From: CALVUJ01 sp045128835
GTDB lineage: Bacteria > Bacillota_I > Bacilli_A > RFN20 > DUOF01
NCBI GenBank assembly: GCA_045128835.1
Contig: JBGVRX010000028.1
Location: 1 to 51,013, forward strand
Length of the DNA: 51,013 bases
Reading direction: 5' to 3'
Shown here in pieces: positions 8,998 to 17,286 of this stretch (its first letter is position 1; each line of letters starts with the position of its first letter). The notes beneath the pieces are model-generated. The model did no database searches. It was given only the letters and a program-made list of their open reading frames with translations, and was not told the DNA's origin. Position numbers and translations under genes: made by a program.

Positions 8998-9597
8998 ATG
9001 AATAATACAAGAAAAATTGCTATATGTGGAGTTTTTGGGGCTTTAGCTACTATTTTATATGTAGTACCTTTTTTTAAGTTCCCTTTGCCTTTTTTATTTC
9101 CAAGTTTTTTAGAGTTTAACTTTTCGGATATTCCTACGTTAATAGCAGGTTTTACATATGGACCAGTTGTTGCTTTTTTTGTTCATTTAATTAAAATTTT
9201 AATTAAATTACCTATGAGCTCTACTGGATGTGTTGGAGAACTAGCGGATTTTATTATAGGCTTATTATTTGTAATGCCTGCAGTATTTTATTACAAAAAG
9301 CATAAAAGCAAAAAAGGTGCTTTAATAGGTTTATTGCTTTCAATAGTTATTGCTACTGTAGTAGCGTGTTTTGTTAATAGATATATTTTAATCCCGTTCT
9401 ATACTAAAGCATTTGGACTAGAAGCAGTAATGGGGATGGCAACAGCGTCTAACTCTAATATTACTGATGCAGAGTGGTCTCTTGTTTTGTGGGGAGTGCT
9501 ACCATTTAACTTTACAAAAAATGTAATAGTATGTATCTTTACATTTATCTTGTATAAAAAGATTTCTAATGTCATTAGAAAGTATGGTGCTAAATAA
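8998..9597 (+). CDS. ECF transporter S component, RibU-like
   Basis: A 199-residue integral membrane protein with about six helices, expected to bind a vitamin and work with a shared EcfA-EcfA'-EcfT module (not in this window). EFNFSDIPTLIAGFTYGP followed by LIKILIKL and ELADFIIGLLFVMPA matches the RibU riboflavin-binding group best. Riboflavin is therefore the likely substrate, but this is by resemblance only. No FMN riboswitch fold was seen upstream; AAGGGTGA is the ribosome site. The stop codon overlaps the start of the next gene by one base (TAATG). Confidence 0.75.
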   Translation: MNNTRKIAICGVFGALATILYVVPFFKFPLPFLFPSFLEFNFSDIPTLIAGFTYGPVVAFFVHLIKILIKLPMSSTGCVGELADFIIGLLFVMPAVFYYKKHKSKKGALIGLLLSIVIATVVACFVNRYILIPFYTKAFGLEAVMGMATASNSNITDAEWSLVLWGVLPFNFTKNVIVCIFTFILYKKISNVIRKYGAK

Positions 9598-10178
9598 TGG
9601 AGTATACTTTAATAAGAAAAAATAATAAGAATATGTATGCTAGGTTGGATAAAGATAACAATTTGGTTATTACAGCACCGAGATTTGTTTCTTTACCTGT
9701 TATAGAAAAGTTTGCGAAAGAGTCTTATGACAAATTAAAAAAGAGGGTAGAGAAAAGACCTGTAAAAACTCTTTTTAATAAAGAAGGGCAAATTAAAATT
9801 TTAGGAGAATATAAAAATATTGATAATTTAAGTGAATTAAACGGTATATTATTAGTGGGGCTAAAGGAATATATAAATAAGAACTATTTAAATATTGCTA
9901 ATGCAATGGGAATAAGTAATCCTCCCTCTATTAAAATAAAAAAAGTTAAAAATTATTTAGGACAATACAATAAAAAGTATCATTTAATTAATTTGAATTT
10001 GTTATTAGGACATATGAGTGAAGAGTTGATTGAATATGTTATAATACATGAGTTAGCACATATAAGATATATGAATCATCAGAAAGAGTTTTGGGAGGAA
10101 GTAAGTAAATACTGCCCTTACTATAAAACATATAGAACTAAATGTAAAAAGGAGTTTGTATACTATGAGAATTATTAA
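9597..10178 (+). CDS. YgjP/SprT-like metallopeptidase
   Basis: A 193-residue YgjP-type (DUF45, M48-like) protein. IIHELAHIRYMNHQKEFW supplies zinc ligands His151 and His155, catalytic Glu152 and a third ligand in the NH motif (His161). The N-terminal half (about 1-90) has the beta-rich segment usual for this family. No membrane segment or signal is present. The ATG overlaps the preceding stop and has no clear ribosome site, so translation is probably coupled. Substrates of this family are not settled. Confidence 0.8.
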   Translation: MEYTLIRKNNKNMYARLDKDNNLVITAPRFVSLPVIEKFAKESYDKLKKRVEKRPVKTLFNKEGQIKILGEYKNIDNLSELNGILLVGLKEYINKNYLNIANAMGISNPPSIKIKKVKNYLGQYNKKYHLINLNLLLGHMSEELIEYVIIHELAHIRYMNHQKEFWEEVSKYCPYYKTYRTKCKKEFVYYENY

Positions 10179-10926
10179 GTCTTTACAAAATGAGCAAATA
10201 AAGATGTTTGCTAAATTAAAAGAGAAAAAATATCGTGATGAAATGGGGTTATTTATTGTAGAGGGAGATCATTTAGTAAGAATGGCTCATGAAGCAAATT
10301 GTTTGGTAACTCTTTTAGTGGCTGAAGAGGATTTAGAAAACTATTTAGATATTATTAATGAAGATAATACTATTATTGTTACTGAATCTATTATTAATAA
10401 ATTATCTTTTACTAAGAGTCCTCAAAATATCATAGGTATTGCTAAACAAAATACATATGATAAAAAGGATGTAAGTAAAGTTTTGGTTTTTGATACTCTT
10501 CAAGATCCTGGAAATGTTGGGACTTTGATTAGAAGTGCGTTAGCTTTTAACTATGATAAAGTTTATGTTAGTGAAAGCACTGTGGATGTTTATAATGAAA
10601 AAGTTGTTAGAGCATCTCAAGGTGCAATATTTAAAATAAATGTTGTAAAGAAAGAACTTAATCAAATATATAGAATTTTAAAGATGAATGAGTTCCAAAT
10701 TATCGTTACGTCATTAACTAATAATTCAGTATTTTTAAAGGATTTGAAACCTAAGGAAAAGTTTGCGATAGTTTTAGGCAACGAAGGAAACGGTGTTAGT
10801 GAAGTTAGTTTGAAGAATGCGACAGATGTTGTGAAAATTAGAATGTCAGATAAGATAGATTCACTTAACGTTGCAGTGGCAGGATCAATAGTAATGTACA
10901 ATTTAGGAGAGGGGAATGTAGAATGA
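10165..10926 (+). CDS. SpoU/TrmH-family RNA 2'-O-methyltransferase
   Basis: A 253-residue SAM-dependent RNA ribose methyltransferase with the knotted SPOUT fold. An N-terminal RNA-binding part (about 1-95) is followed by motif 1 FDTLQDPGNVGTLIRSA, motif 2 IVLGNEGNGVS and motif 3 IRMSDKIDSLNVAVAGSI. The target (23S rRNA or tRNA) cannot be told from sequence. The start is the ATG at 10165, ten bases after AAAAAGGAG; it overlaps the upstream gene by 14 bases and the downstream gene by four. Confidence 0.88.
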   Translation: MRIIKSLQNEQIKMFAKLKEKKYRDEMGLFIVEGDHLVRMAHEANCLVTLLVAEEDLENYLDIINEDNTIIVTESIINKLSFTKSPQNIIGIAKQNTYDKKDVSKVLVFDTLQDPGNVGTLIRSALAFNYDKVYVSESTVDVYNEKVVRASQGAIFKINVVKKELNQIYRILKMNEFQIIVTSLTNNSVFLKDLKPKEKFAIVLGNEGNGVSEVSLKNATDVVKIRMSDKIDSLNVAVAGSIVMYNLGEGNVE

Positions 10927-11849
10927 GATTTTCAATAACAGGGCATTTAGGAAGCGGTAAGAGTACTATTTGTAAGTTGTTAAATAAAGACTATGAATTT
11001 GAAACAATTTCAGCAGGAAGTATAATGAGAGAAATGGCTACTAAAAAAGGTGTTAGTCTTTTAGATTTTCAAAAGTCTTCGAGTAATTTAGAACATGTAG
11101 ATAATTACATAGATACAGCAATTGTAGAAAAAAACAAATCATTTGCAGATAATAAAAATGTTATTTTTGATTCTAGAATGGCATGGCATTTTTTACCTGA
11201 AACATTTAAGATTTTTATTGTGGTTTCTCCTTATGAAGCTGCTTTAAGAACTTACTTAACAAGATCTACGAAAGAGGAGAGTTATACTAGTGTTGAAGAG
11301 GCAATGAATAATTTAATTGAAAGACGAGTAGTAGAAAATAGAAGATATAAAGTAATATATGATGTTAACTGTGAAGATTTAGGAAATTATGATGTTGTTA
11401 TCGATACTTCTTATATAAGTCCTAAAGAAGCGGTAGAAATCATCATGGATTGTTATAATAAAAAAGAACATGATGTTCCTTATGAAAAGTTATGGATATC
11501 ACCTCAATTTTTACTTCCAACTGGAAAGTTAGAATATATTGATAGAGAAAAAATTAAGCAATATAGTGATATGATAAATAACAATGAGCCTATTGAACCA
11601 ATAAAGGTTTTAAGAGTTCACGATTCTTTGTTTGTTGTAGAAGGACATAGTCGTTTAATTGCTTATAATTTATGTAAGATTAAACTAATAAATCCTGTTG
11701 TTATATATAACGAAGAAGATATTTTAGAGGATGGAAGAAAAGCTAAAAGAATGGTAAGTATCACAGAGAGTGATATTAGAGAATGGGAAGAAATAAACGG
11801 ATTTAAATATAATTATATGCCAAGAATTGTAACTAAAAATAATGATTAA
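10923..11849 (+). CDS. Nucleotide-kinase-like P-loop protein fused to a ParB-like domain
   Basis: A 308-residue two-domain protein. Residues 1 to about 180 look like an archaeal-type cytidylate kinase: P-loop GHLGSGKST at 7-15, then ISAGSIMREMA, where (d)CMP kinases of that type have ISAGxIFRxMA. There is a lid-like Arg-rich ERRVVENRRYKVIYDVN. Residues about 190-275 look like a ParB/Srx fold: EPIKVLRVHDSLFVVEGHSR (GHSR at 241-244). That fold occurs in ParB nucleases/CTPases and in the SerK/SbnI free-serine kinases. The ATG overlaps the methyltransferase stop (ATGA). Substrate unknown; a dedicated CMP kinase is possible but the fusion argues for another role. Confidence 0.6.
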   Translation: MRFSITGHLGSGKSTICKLLNKDYEFETISAGSIMREMATKKGVSLLDFQKSSSNLEHVDNYIDTAIVEKNKSFADNKNVIFDSRMAWHFLPETFKIFIVVSPYEAALRTYLTRSTKEESYTSVEEAMNNLIERRVVENRRYKVIYDVNCEDLGNYDVVIDTSYISPKEAVEIIMDCYNKKEHDVPYEKLWISPQFLLPTGKLEYIDREKIKQYSDMINNNEPIEPIKVLRVHDSLFVVEGHSRLIAYNLCKIKLINPVVIYNEEDILEDGRKAKRMVSITESDIREWEEINGFKYNYMPRIVTKNND

Positions 11850-11862
11850 GGAGGTGCGTTAA

Positions 11863-14040
11863 ATGCAAATTTTAAAAGTATTAATTGAACATAGTGCAGA
11901 AGAAATCGATAGAACGTTCGATTATCTTTTAAATGAGCAAAGAAACGTCAAAGGTTGTAGAGTAATCATTGATTTTAGTTTTCAAAAGAATATTGTAGGG
12001 TATGTAGTAGATAGTGAATATACTGATAAAACTAAGGAAGAATTAGAGGAAGATTATGGGTTTGATTTAAAAGAAGTTAAAGAGGTTTTAGATGAAGAGA
12101 GTTTACTTTCTAATGAACTTCAAGAGTTAGCGACTTTTATGTCAAAAGAATATGCTTGTCCTTTGATAAGTTGCTTACAAACAATGCTTCCTAAAAGTTT
12201 GAAACCTCGAAGTGGATTAAAAGCAAAAATTAAAACAGTAGCGTATTTAATTCCATTAGATAGTAGTGAAAGCTTAACAATAAAACAAAAAGAAGTGTAT
12301 GATCTGATAAAAGAAAAAGGTAAAGTTTTGAAAAAAGATGTATCTTCTTCGATGGCGGATAAACTTATTGAAAAAGGTTATTTGAGTGTTGTTTATGAAG
12401 AGGATTATCGTAAGGTTAATATGGGAAATAGCGAGACTTATAATCAAGAATATGAGTTGACTAGTGACCAAAAAGAAGTATATGAAAGCATAATAAAAGA
12501 AAATAGTATTTATTTGCTTGAGGGAGTTACTGGTAGTGGTAAAACAGAGGTTTATTTAAACTTAGCAAAACATTATTTAGCGATGAATAAAACGGTTATT
12601 ATTTTAGTTCCAGAGATTGTTTTAACATCTCAAATGGCTGCAAGATTTAAATACTTTTTTAAAGATGAATTAGCGCTTCTTCATTCTTCTTTAAGTGAGG
12701 GTGAAAAGTATGATGAATATCGTAGAATAAAAAAAGGTTTAGCTAAAATTATAATTGGTACAAGAAGTGCGATATTTGCTCCTTGTAAAGATATCGGTGT
12801 AATTATAATTGATGAGGAACATAGTGAGTCTTATAAGCAAGATACTACGCCTAGCTATCATACAATTGATATTGCTACATTTAGAGCTAAAAAGCATAAT
12901 GCGACAGTTGTTTTAGGAAGTGCAACACCATCTCTTGAGTCAAAGGTAAGAGCAATGACTGGGGTTTATAAGCAACTGTATTTAAAGAAAAGAATAAATA
13001 ACAAGAATTTGCCTAGTGTAAAGATTGTTGATATGAATAAAGAAAGAAGTAACGCTATTTTATCAGAAGAATTAAAAAAACAAATTAGTGAGAAATTACT
13101 AAATAAAGAGCAAGTAATCATTCTTTTAAATAGAAGAGGTTATGCGCCTTATGTTAGATGTAAAATGTGTGGTTATGTCTATAAGTGCCCTAAATGTGAT
13201 ATTTCTTTAAATTATCATAAAGCGTCTAACAAACTTAAATGCCATTATTGCGGTTTGGAATTTGATTTGAAAGATAAGTGCCCAGAGTGTGGTTCTAAGT
13301 TTATAGAAAAAGGCGGATATGGCACTCAAAAAGTAGAGGAGATATTAAAGGAAGAATACCCAACTGCTCGTATTATAAGAATGGATCAAGATAATACTGT
13401 AAGAAAAGATAGTCACCTTCAAATTGTTGATAAGATAGTTAAACATGAAGTTGATATAATTGTAGGTACACAAATGGTAGCTAAAGGATTAGATTTCCCT
13501 CTTGTTACTTTGGTAGCGGTTTTAAATGCAGATGCAGGGTTAAACGCAAGTGATTTTAGAGCAGGGGAAAGAACTTTCCAATTGCTAGTTCAGGTTTTAG
13601 GAAGAGCGGGAAGAAAAGATAAAGCGGGTACTGCTTTAATTCAAACATATAAACCTCAAAATCAAATATTAAATTATGCTTCGATGTACAACTATGAGGC
13701 GTTTATAAATGAAGAATTAATGTTTAGAAAGAAACTGAAATATCCACCATTTAGATTTATAAGTTATTTATTGTTTAAGGGTAAGGATTTTGAAAAGACT
13801 CATAAAGCGGCCTTAGAGGCTAAAAATTATTTGTTAGAATTTCAAGATGATGAGTTTATTGTGTTAGGACCAAGTATTCCTTATATTGCAAAAATAAATA
13901 ATGAATTTAGGGTTAAAATAATGTTAAAGTACAAAAATAAAGAAAAAACGCTTGAGAAGTTAAAAGATTTGAAGTTATACTTAAAAGGCGATAATAATAT
14001 TAAGGTAAATATTGTTGTTGATCCATATGTGGAGATATAG
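11863..14040 (+). CDS. priA: Primosomal protein N' (replication restart helicase PriA)
   Basis: A 725-residue 3'-to-5' DNA helicase that reloads the replisome at stalled forks. An N-terminal fork-binding domain (1 to about 105) precedes helicase lobes with GVTGSGKTEVYL (Lys227) and IIDEEH (317-320). A zinc domain has paired Cys knuckles from about 433 to 476 (CKMCGYVYKCPKC, CHYCG, CPECGS). It ends with GTQMVAKGLDFP and QVLGRAGR. AAGGAGGTG precedes the ATG. In Bacillus, priA is followed by def-fmt-rsmB-rlmN; here three unrelated genes intervene before rlmN. Confidence 0.95.
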   Translation: MQILKVLIEHSAEEIDRTFDYLLNEQRNVKGCRVIIDFSFQKNIVGYVVDSEYTDKTKEELEEDYGFDLKEVKEVLDEESLLSNELQELATFMSKEYACPLISCLQTMLPKSLKPRSGLKAKIKTVAYLIPLDSSESLTIKQKEVYDLIKEKGKVLKKDVSSSMADKLIEKGYLSVVYEEDYRKVNMGNSETYNQEYELTSDQKEVYESIIKENSIYLLEGVTGSGKTEVYLNLAKHYLAMNKTVIILVPEIVLTSQMAARFKYFFKDELALLHSSLSEGEKYDEYRRIKKGLAKIIIGTRSAIFAPCKDIGVIIIDEEHSESYKQDTTPSYHTIDIATFRAKKHNATVVLGSATPSLESKVRAMTGVYKQLYLKKRINNKNLPSVKIVDMNKERSNAILSEELKKQISEKLLNKEQVIILLNRRGYAPYVRCKMCGYVYKCPKCDISLNYHKASNKLKCHYCGLEFDLKDKCPECGSKFIEKGGYGTQKVEEILKEEYPTARIIRMDQDNTVRKDSHLQIVDKIVKHEVDIIVGTQMVAKGLDFPLVTLVAVLNADAGLNASDFRAGERTFQLLVQVLGRAGRKDKAGTALIQTYKPQNQILNYASMYNYEAFINEELMFRKKLKYPPFRFISYLLFKGKDFEKTHKAALEAKNYLLEFQDDEFIVLGPSIPYIAKINNEFRVKIMLKYKNKEKTLEKLKDLKLYLKGDNNIKVNIVVDPYVEI

Positions 14041-14053
14041 GAGGAAATTGAAA

Positions 14054-14572
14054 ATGATAAAAATAAATGTTAATGGTAATAGAAGTGATGTAATAGGTTA
14101 TGTTTCTTATTATTCTTGTGAAGAGTTAGCTAACTTATTAGAAGTTAATCAAGATGAAATAATTTATGAAACAGTTGTAACTGATTATTTCTTACATGGG
14201 GATATTACTTTCGAAACAGAAGTTATTGTACATGTTACACTTACTGATAACTACTTTGACAAGATTCAAGAAATCACAAACATTCTTGTTAAATACGTAG
14301 GATTCTTTACTAGTAAATGTAAGGTTTATTATGATGTAATTGATTCTAGATTAGTTTATATTTATGAAAACAAAAACAAATCTAAAGAATGCGGCTGTGG
14401 ATGTGGATGTCATCACGATGAGGAAGAACATGACTGTCACTGTCATGATGAAGGTTGTGGATGCGGATGCCATTGTCATGAAGAAGGTCATGAATGTGAT
14501 GATGACTGTGATTGTGGTTGTAAAGATGGTCATGAATGTTGTTGTCACCACCATCACGAAGACGAAGAATAA
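14054..14572 (+). CDS. DUF1904-like protein with a Cys/His-rich metal-binding tail
   Basis: A 172-residue protein in two parts. Residues 1 to about 110 resemble DUF1904, a small tautomerase-fold family: LANLLEVNQDEIIYETVVTD, then an alternating strand and a C-terminal Tyr-rich strand. The Pro usually at position 2 in tautomerases is absent (MIK). Residues about 112-172 are almost only Cys, His, Gly, Asp and Glu, with 17 Cys and 13 His, including CGCGCGCHH and CCCHHHH. This should bind several metal ions. AGGAGGAAATTG precedes the ATG, 13 bases after priA. Metal storage, buffering or delivery is inference. Confidence 0.65.
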   Translation: MIKINVNGNRSDVIGYVSYYSCEELANLLEVNQDEIIYETVVTDYFLHGDITFETEVIVHVTLTDNYFDKIQEITNILVKYVGFFTSKCKVYYDVIDSRLVYIYENKNKSKECGCGCGCHHDEEEHDCHCHDEGCGCGCHCHEEGHECDDDCDCGCKDGHECCCHHHHEDEE

Positions 14573-14585
14573 GATACTTAGAATT

Positions 14586-14612
14586 AGAGTTATTAAAAAT
14601 AACTCTTTTTTT
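14586..14612 (+). terminator. Intrinsic terminator
   Basis: AGAGTTATT, loop AAA, AATAACTCT and seven T residues, after the metal-tail gene. Confidence 0.85.
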
Positions 14613-14632
14613 ACACCATTTTTCAATATGCT

Positions 14633-14661
14633 TTGACTTTTTTTCTTAAATTATTTACTAT
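14633..14661 (+). promoter_or_regulatory. Putative promoter
   Basis: TTGACT (14633-14638), 17 bases, TACTAT (14656-14661), just after the terminator and ahead of the coiled-coil gene at 14678. Confidence 0.45.
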
Positions 14662-14677
14662 TAAATTAGGTGGTATT

Positions 14678-15574
14678 ATGACTATAAAGGAAATTAAAGA
14701 CTTAACAAAATTCTTAACTGATAAAGAGTTAGAGAAAATTAAAGAAGAAATTAAAAGCAAAGAGAGTATTTTAAAGACCCAAGATGTTGAAGAAGAGGAA
14801 ATGGGTCAAGTTTTAAACACTTTATTTGCTATTTTAGTAATTGAAAAAACTCTTGAAAATGAAATAGAAGGAATTGAAGACATAAGAGCAGAACTTGAAC
14901 AAGAATTATTAGAAGCTTATGAAATATATGACAATCATATGGCTAGATACAAAAAAGAAGAGAAAAAGAAGAAAAAGAAAAATTGGCTTCTTGATTTCTT
15001 GTTTATGAGTGAAGAAATGAAAAATAGAAAAGACGCTGTTGGAGCATCTAAAAAAGAAGTTGCGGCACTTCAAAAGGAATTAAGCAAATTAAGACAAATG
15101 AAGAGTGATGAAAACCTTAAAAATATTATGCATGATAGACATGGGCATGATTTTGATGAATTCTGTAAATGTTGGAAAGAGTGTGACAATCCTTTCCATA
15201 ATCACGATCATGATCATGATCGTGATCGTGATTATGATCGTGGAGGTGATTTACTTTCTGAACTAAGAGATGACTTTAGAGATTTTCGTCAAGCAGAAAA
15301 CATTCTTACAGGAGAAATTGATGTTAATAGATTTAGTATGATGGAGAGAGAAAGAAATTCTGCATTTTTAGATAATCACAAACTTGAAGGTGCTATTTCT
15401 AGTATAGAAAAAAATGAAATCTATAACAAGATTAAAAATTATGCAGATGCACATAGAGATATAAGTAAACTTTCAACTTCTTCTAGAGATGTTGGTAGAA
15501 CTGAGAATCCAGAAGTGAGAGAGGTTAGAAAACAAGAAAAAGCAGACCTAATCCAAAGTAAGCGTGCGAAGTAA
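14678..15574 (+). CDS. Hypothetical coiled-coil protein with a His/Asp-rich segment
   Basis: A 298-residue hydrophilic protein. Residues 1 to about 85 and 95 to 150 are charged helices likely to form coiled coils, with a KKEEKKKKKKN run at about 90-100. Residues about 153-190 hold HDRHGHDFDEF, CKCWKEC and HNHDHDHDRDRDYDR, a plausible metal-binding segment encoded by an imperfect CATGAT/CGTGAT repeat (15204-15241). No membrane helix or signal was seen. The ATG at 14678 follows TTAGGTGG. It follows the metal-tail gene but has its own promoter. I recognise no family. Confidence 0.5.
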   Translation: MTIKEIKDLTKFLTDKELEKIKEEIKSKESILKTQDVEEEEMGQVLNTLFAILVIEKTLENEIEGIEDIRAELEQELLEAYEIYDNHMARYKKEEKKKKKKNWLLDFLFMSEEMKNRKDAVGASKKEVAALQKELSKLRQMKSDENLKNIMHDRHGHDFDEFCKCWKECDNPFHNHDHDHDRDRDYDRGGDLLSELRDDFRDFRQAENILTGEIDVNRFSMMERERNSAFLDNHKLEGAISSIEKNEIYNKIKNYADAHRDISKLSTSSRDVGRTENPEVREVRKQEKADLIQSKRAK

Positions 15575-15608
15575 TAAATTATAATTAAGTTGAGAAACAA
15601 AAAAAAGA

Positions 15609-15637
15609 TTGAATGTTAGTTTATCGTTTGATAAAAT
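15609..15637 (+). promoter_or_regulatory. Putative promoter
   Basis: TTGAAT (15609-15614), 17 bases, TAAAAT (15632-15637), about 25 bases before the start codon of the next gene. Confidence 0.55.
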
Positions 15638-15661
15638 AATAGTATATAGGAGTTGATTAAA

Positions 15662-16144
15662 ATGGCTGTAGTTATTAGAGATGCAGAAACATATTTCGGA
15701 GAATATGAAAAAGATAGATATGCTAGATATGTTGAAATAAGAAAACAAGATATGAAGAATGCTGGTATTCCAGTAAGTCAAGCAAAAGAATATTTTGAAG
15801 TGCTATTAGATTTCAAGAAAAGCACATTGGCTGTTGATGCGCTTAGTAAGCAATACAATGCTTTAGTAGATGAAGCAGCAGAATTAAAACAAAAATATTC
15901 TAGAGCGCAAACAAAAGCAGAAAGAGACAATTTGCTAAAAGAATACAATAGAATGCAAACTAAGATGGAAGATATTAAAGCAGTATATGATCATTATAGA
16001 AATAGATATTTAATGCTTGAACCTGAAGCTGCTAGAATTGGTGAATTGATTGATACAAGACTTGAAGAAAGAGGATTTGATAAGGGATTAGATGAAAGAG
16101 CTAAAAAACCAAATCAACCAAGGACTTCAAAACCAAGAAAATAA
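15662..16144 (+). CDS. Hypothetical coiled-coil protein
   Basis: A 160-residue soluble protein. The middle (about 45-120) is a long charged helix with heptad-like spacing (KQYNALVDEAAELKQKYSRA). The C-terminus is short, basic and Pro-rich (KKPNQPRTSKPRK), possibly disordered. AGGAGTTG precedes the ATG at 15662. It has its own promoter and terminator, so it is a single-gene unit. No family is recognised; a structural or scaffolding role would be a guess. Confidence 0.5.
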   Translation: MAVVIRDAETYFGEYEKDRYARYVEIRKQDMKNAGIPVSQAKEYFEVLLDFKKSTLAVDALSKQYNALVDEAAELKQKYSRAQTKAERDNLLKEYNRMQTKMEDIKAVYDHYRNRYLMLEPEAARIGELIDTRLEERGFDKGLDERAKKPNQPRTSKPRK

Positions 16145-16162
16145 TTTTATTAAATAAGAGTT

Positions 16163-16202
16163 AAAGAATTAATACTTGAATAAGAATTAATTCTTTTTTT
16201 TT
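16163..16202 (+). terminator. Intrinsic terminator
   Basis: AAGAATTAA (16164-16172) pairs with TTAATTCTT (16187-16195), then a T-run. The stem is AT-rich with a 14-base loop. Confidence 0.65.
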
Positions 16203-16209
16203 GCGTTTA

Positions 16210-16218
16210 TGATACAAT
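16210..16218 (+). promoter_or_regulatory. Extended -10 element for rlmN
   Basis: TGATACAAT is an extended -10 (TGN then TACAAT at 16213-16218), about 18 bases before the rlmN ATG, so any leader would be very short. No good -35 is seen; the expected place lies in the preceding terminator T-run. Confidence 0.4.
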
Positions 16219-16236
16219 ATATTTGGTGATTAATTT

Positions 16237-17286
16237 ATGAAAAGTATTTATGGTTATACAATGGAAAATTTAGCCAAGGAAATGGTTGAATTAGGACAAA
16301 AAAGTTTTAGAGCAACTCAATTATATGGGTGGTTATATCAAAAGAGAGTAAAAGATATCGATGCAATGAGTGACATCTCTCTTTCTTTTAGAGAAGTTTT
16401 GAAAGAGAAATATACAATGAATATGCCAACAATTATTAGACAACAAGTGTCTTATGATGGAACTGTTAAGTTGCTTTTAGAATTTGAAGATAAGATGAGT
16501 GTTGAGACAGTTTTAATGCGTTATGATTATGGTAATGCTGTTTGCGTTAGTTCCCAAGTTGGTTGTAATATGGGGTGTAAGTTCTGTGCTTCAGGATTAA
16601 TCAAAAAACAAAGAGATTTAAAGGCCGCAGAAATGGTAGCGCAAGTAATGAAAATTCAAGAATATTTGGATGAAGAAGGTAAAGGTGAAAGAGTTAGCCA
16701 TGTTGTAATAATGGGAAGTGGTGAACCTTTTGATAATTATGATAATGTAATGAATTTCATTAAAATAATAAATGAACAAAAAGGTTTAGCTATTGGAGCT
16801 AGACACATTACAGTTTCTACTTCGGGAATTCCAGAGAAAATTATTAAGTATTCAAAAGAAGGCATTCAAGTTAATTTGGCTATTTCTTTACATGCTTCAA
16901 ATAATGAAACAAGAAATAAGATAATGCCTGTTAATAAGGCTTTCCCATTAGAAGTTTTATTTGATGCGATTAGACAATATGAAACTAACTCAAAAAGAAG
17001 AGTTACTATTGAATATATTTTGCTTAAAGGACTAAATGATTCTTTGAAGAATGCTAGTGAATTAGCAACATTGCTAAAAGGAACATTTGCTTATGTTAAT
17101 TTAATCCCTTATAACGAAGTAAGTGAAAATGAATTTAGAAGAAGTGATAAAGATAGCGTTAGAGAATTCTATGAAGAGTTAAAAAGAATCGGTGTTAATG
17201 TAACAATAAGAAAAGAATTTGGTTCAGATATAGATGCGGCATGTGGTCAACTTAGAGCAAAGAAAGAAGGGATTATTAGTGAATAG
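16237..17286 (+). CDS. rlmN: Dual-specificity RNA methyltransferase RlmN
   Basis: A 349-residue radical-SAM enzyme that methylates C2 of adenine in 23S rRNA (A2503) and in some tRNAs. The CxxxCxxC cluster motif is CNMGCKFC (Cys110, 114, 117), and the resolving Cys336 sits in ACGQLR. MGSGEPFDNYDN and LAISLHASNNETR are further family motifs. The ribosome site is weak (TTGGTGATT). It heads an overlapping run rlmN, PP2C, kinase, rsgA, rpe, the same order as in Bacillus. The stop overlaps the next start by eight bases. Confidence 0.95.
   Translation: MKSIYGYTMENLAKEMVELGQKSFRATQLYGWLYQKRVKDIDAMSDISLSFREVLKEKYTMNMPTIIRQQVSYDGTVKLLLEFEDKMSVETVLMRYDYGNAVCVSSQVGCNMGCKFCASGLIKKQRDLKAAEMVAQVMKIQEYLDEEGKGERVSHVVIMGSGEPFDNYDNVMNFIKIINEQKGLAIGARHITVSTSGIPEKIIKYSKEGIQVNLAISLHASNNETRNKIMPVNKAFPLEVLFDAIRQYETNSKRRVTIEYILLKGLNDSLKNASELATLLKGTFAYVNLIPYNEVSENEFRRSDKDSVREFYEELKRIGVNVTIRKEFGSDIDAACGQLRAKKEGIISE

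Noticed and set aside
14351..14636. Long open frames on both strands over the Cys/His tail
   Set aside because: They arise from the repeated TGT/CAT/GAT codons of the real frame, have no ribosome site, and encode low-complexity Met/Thr/Val strings.
15204..15241. CATGAT/CGTGAT repeats as a CRISPR or intergenic repeat
   Set aside because: The repeat unit is six bases, in frame and inside a gene; it encodes His/Asp/Arg.
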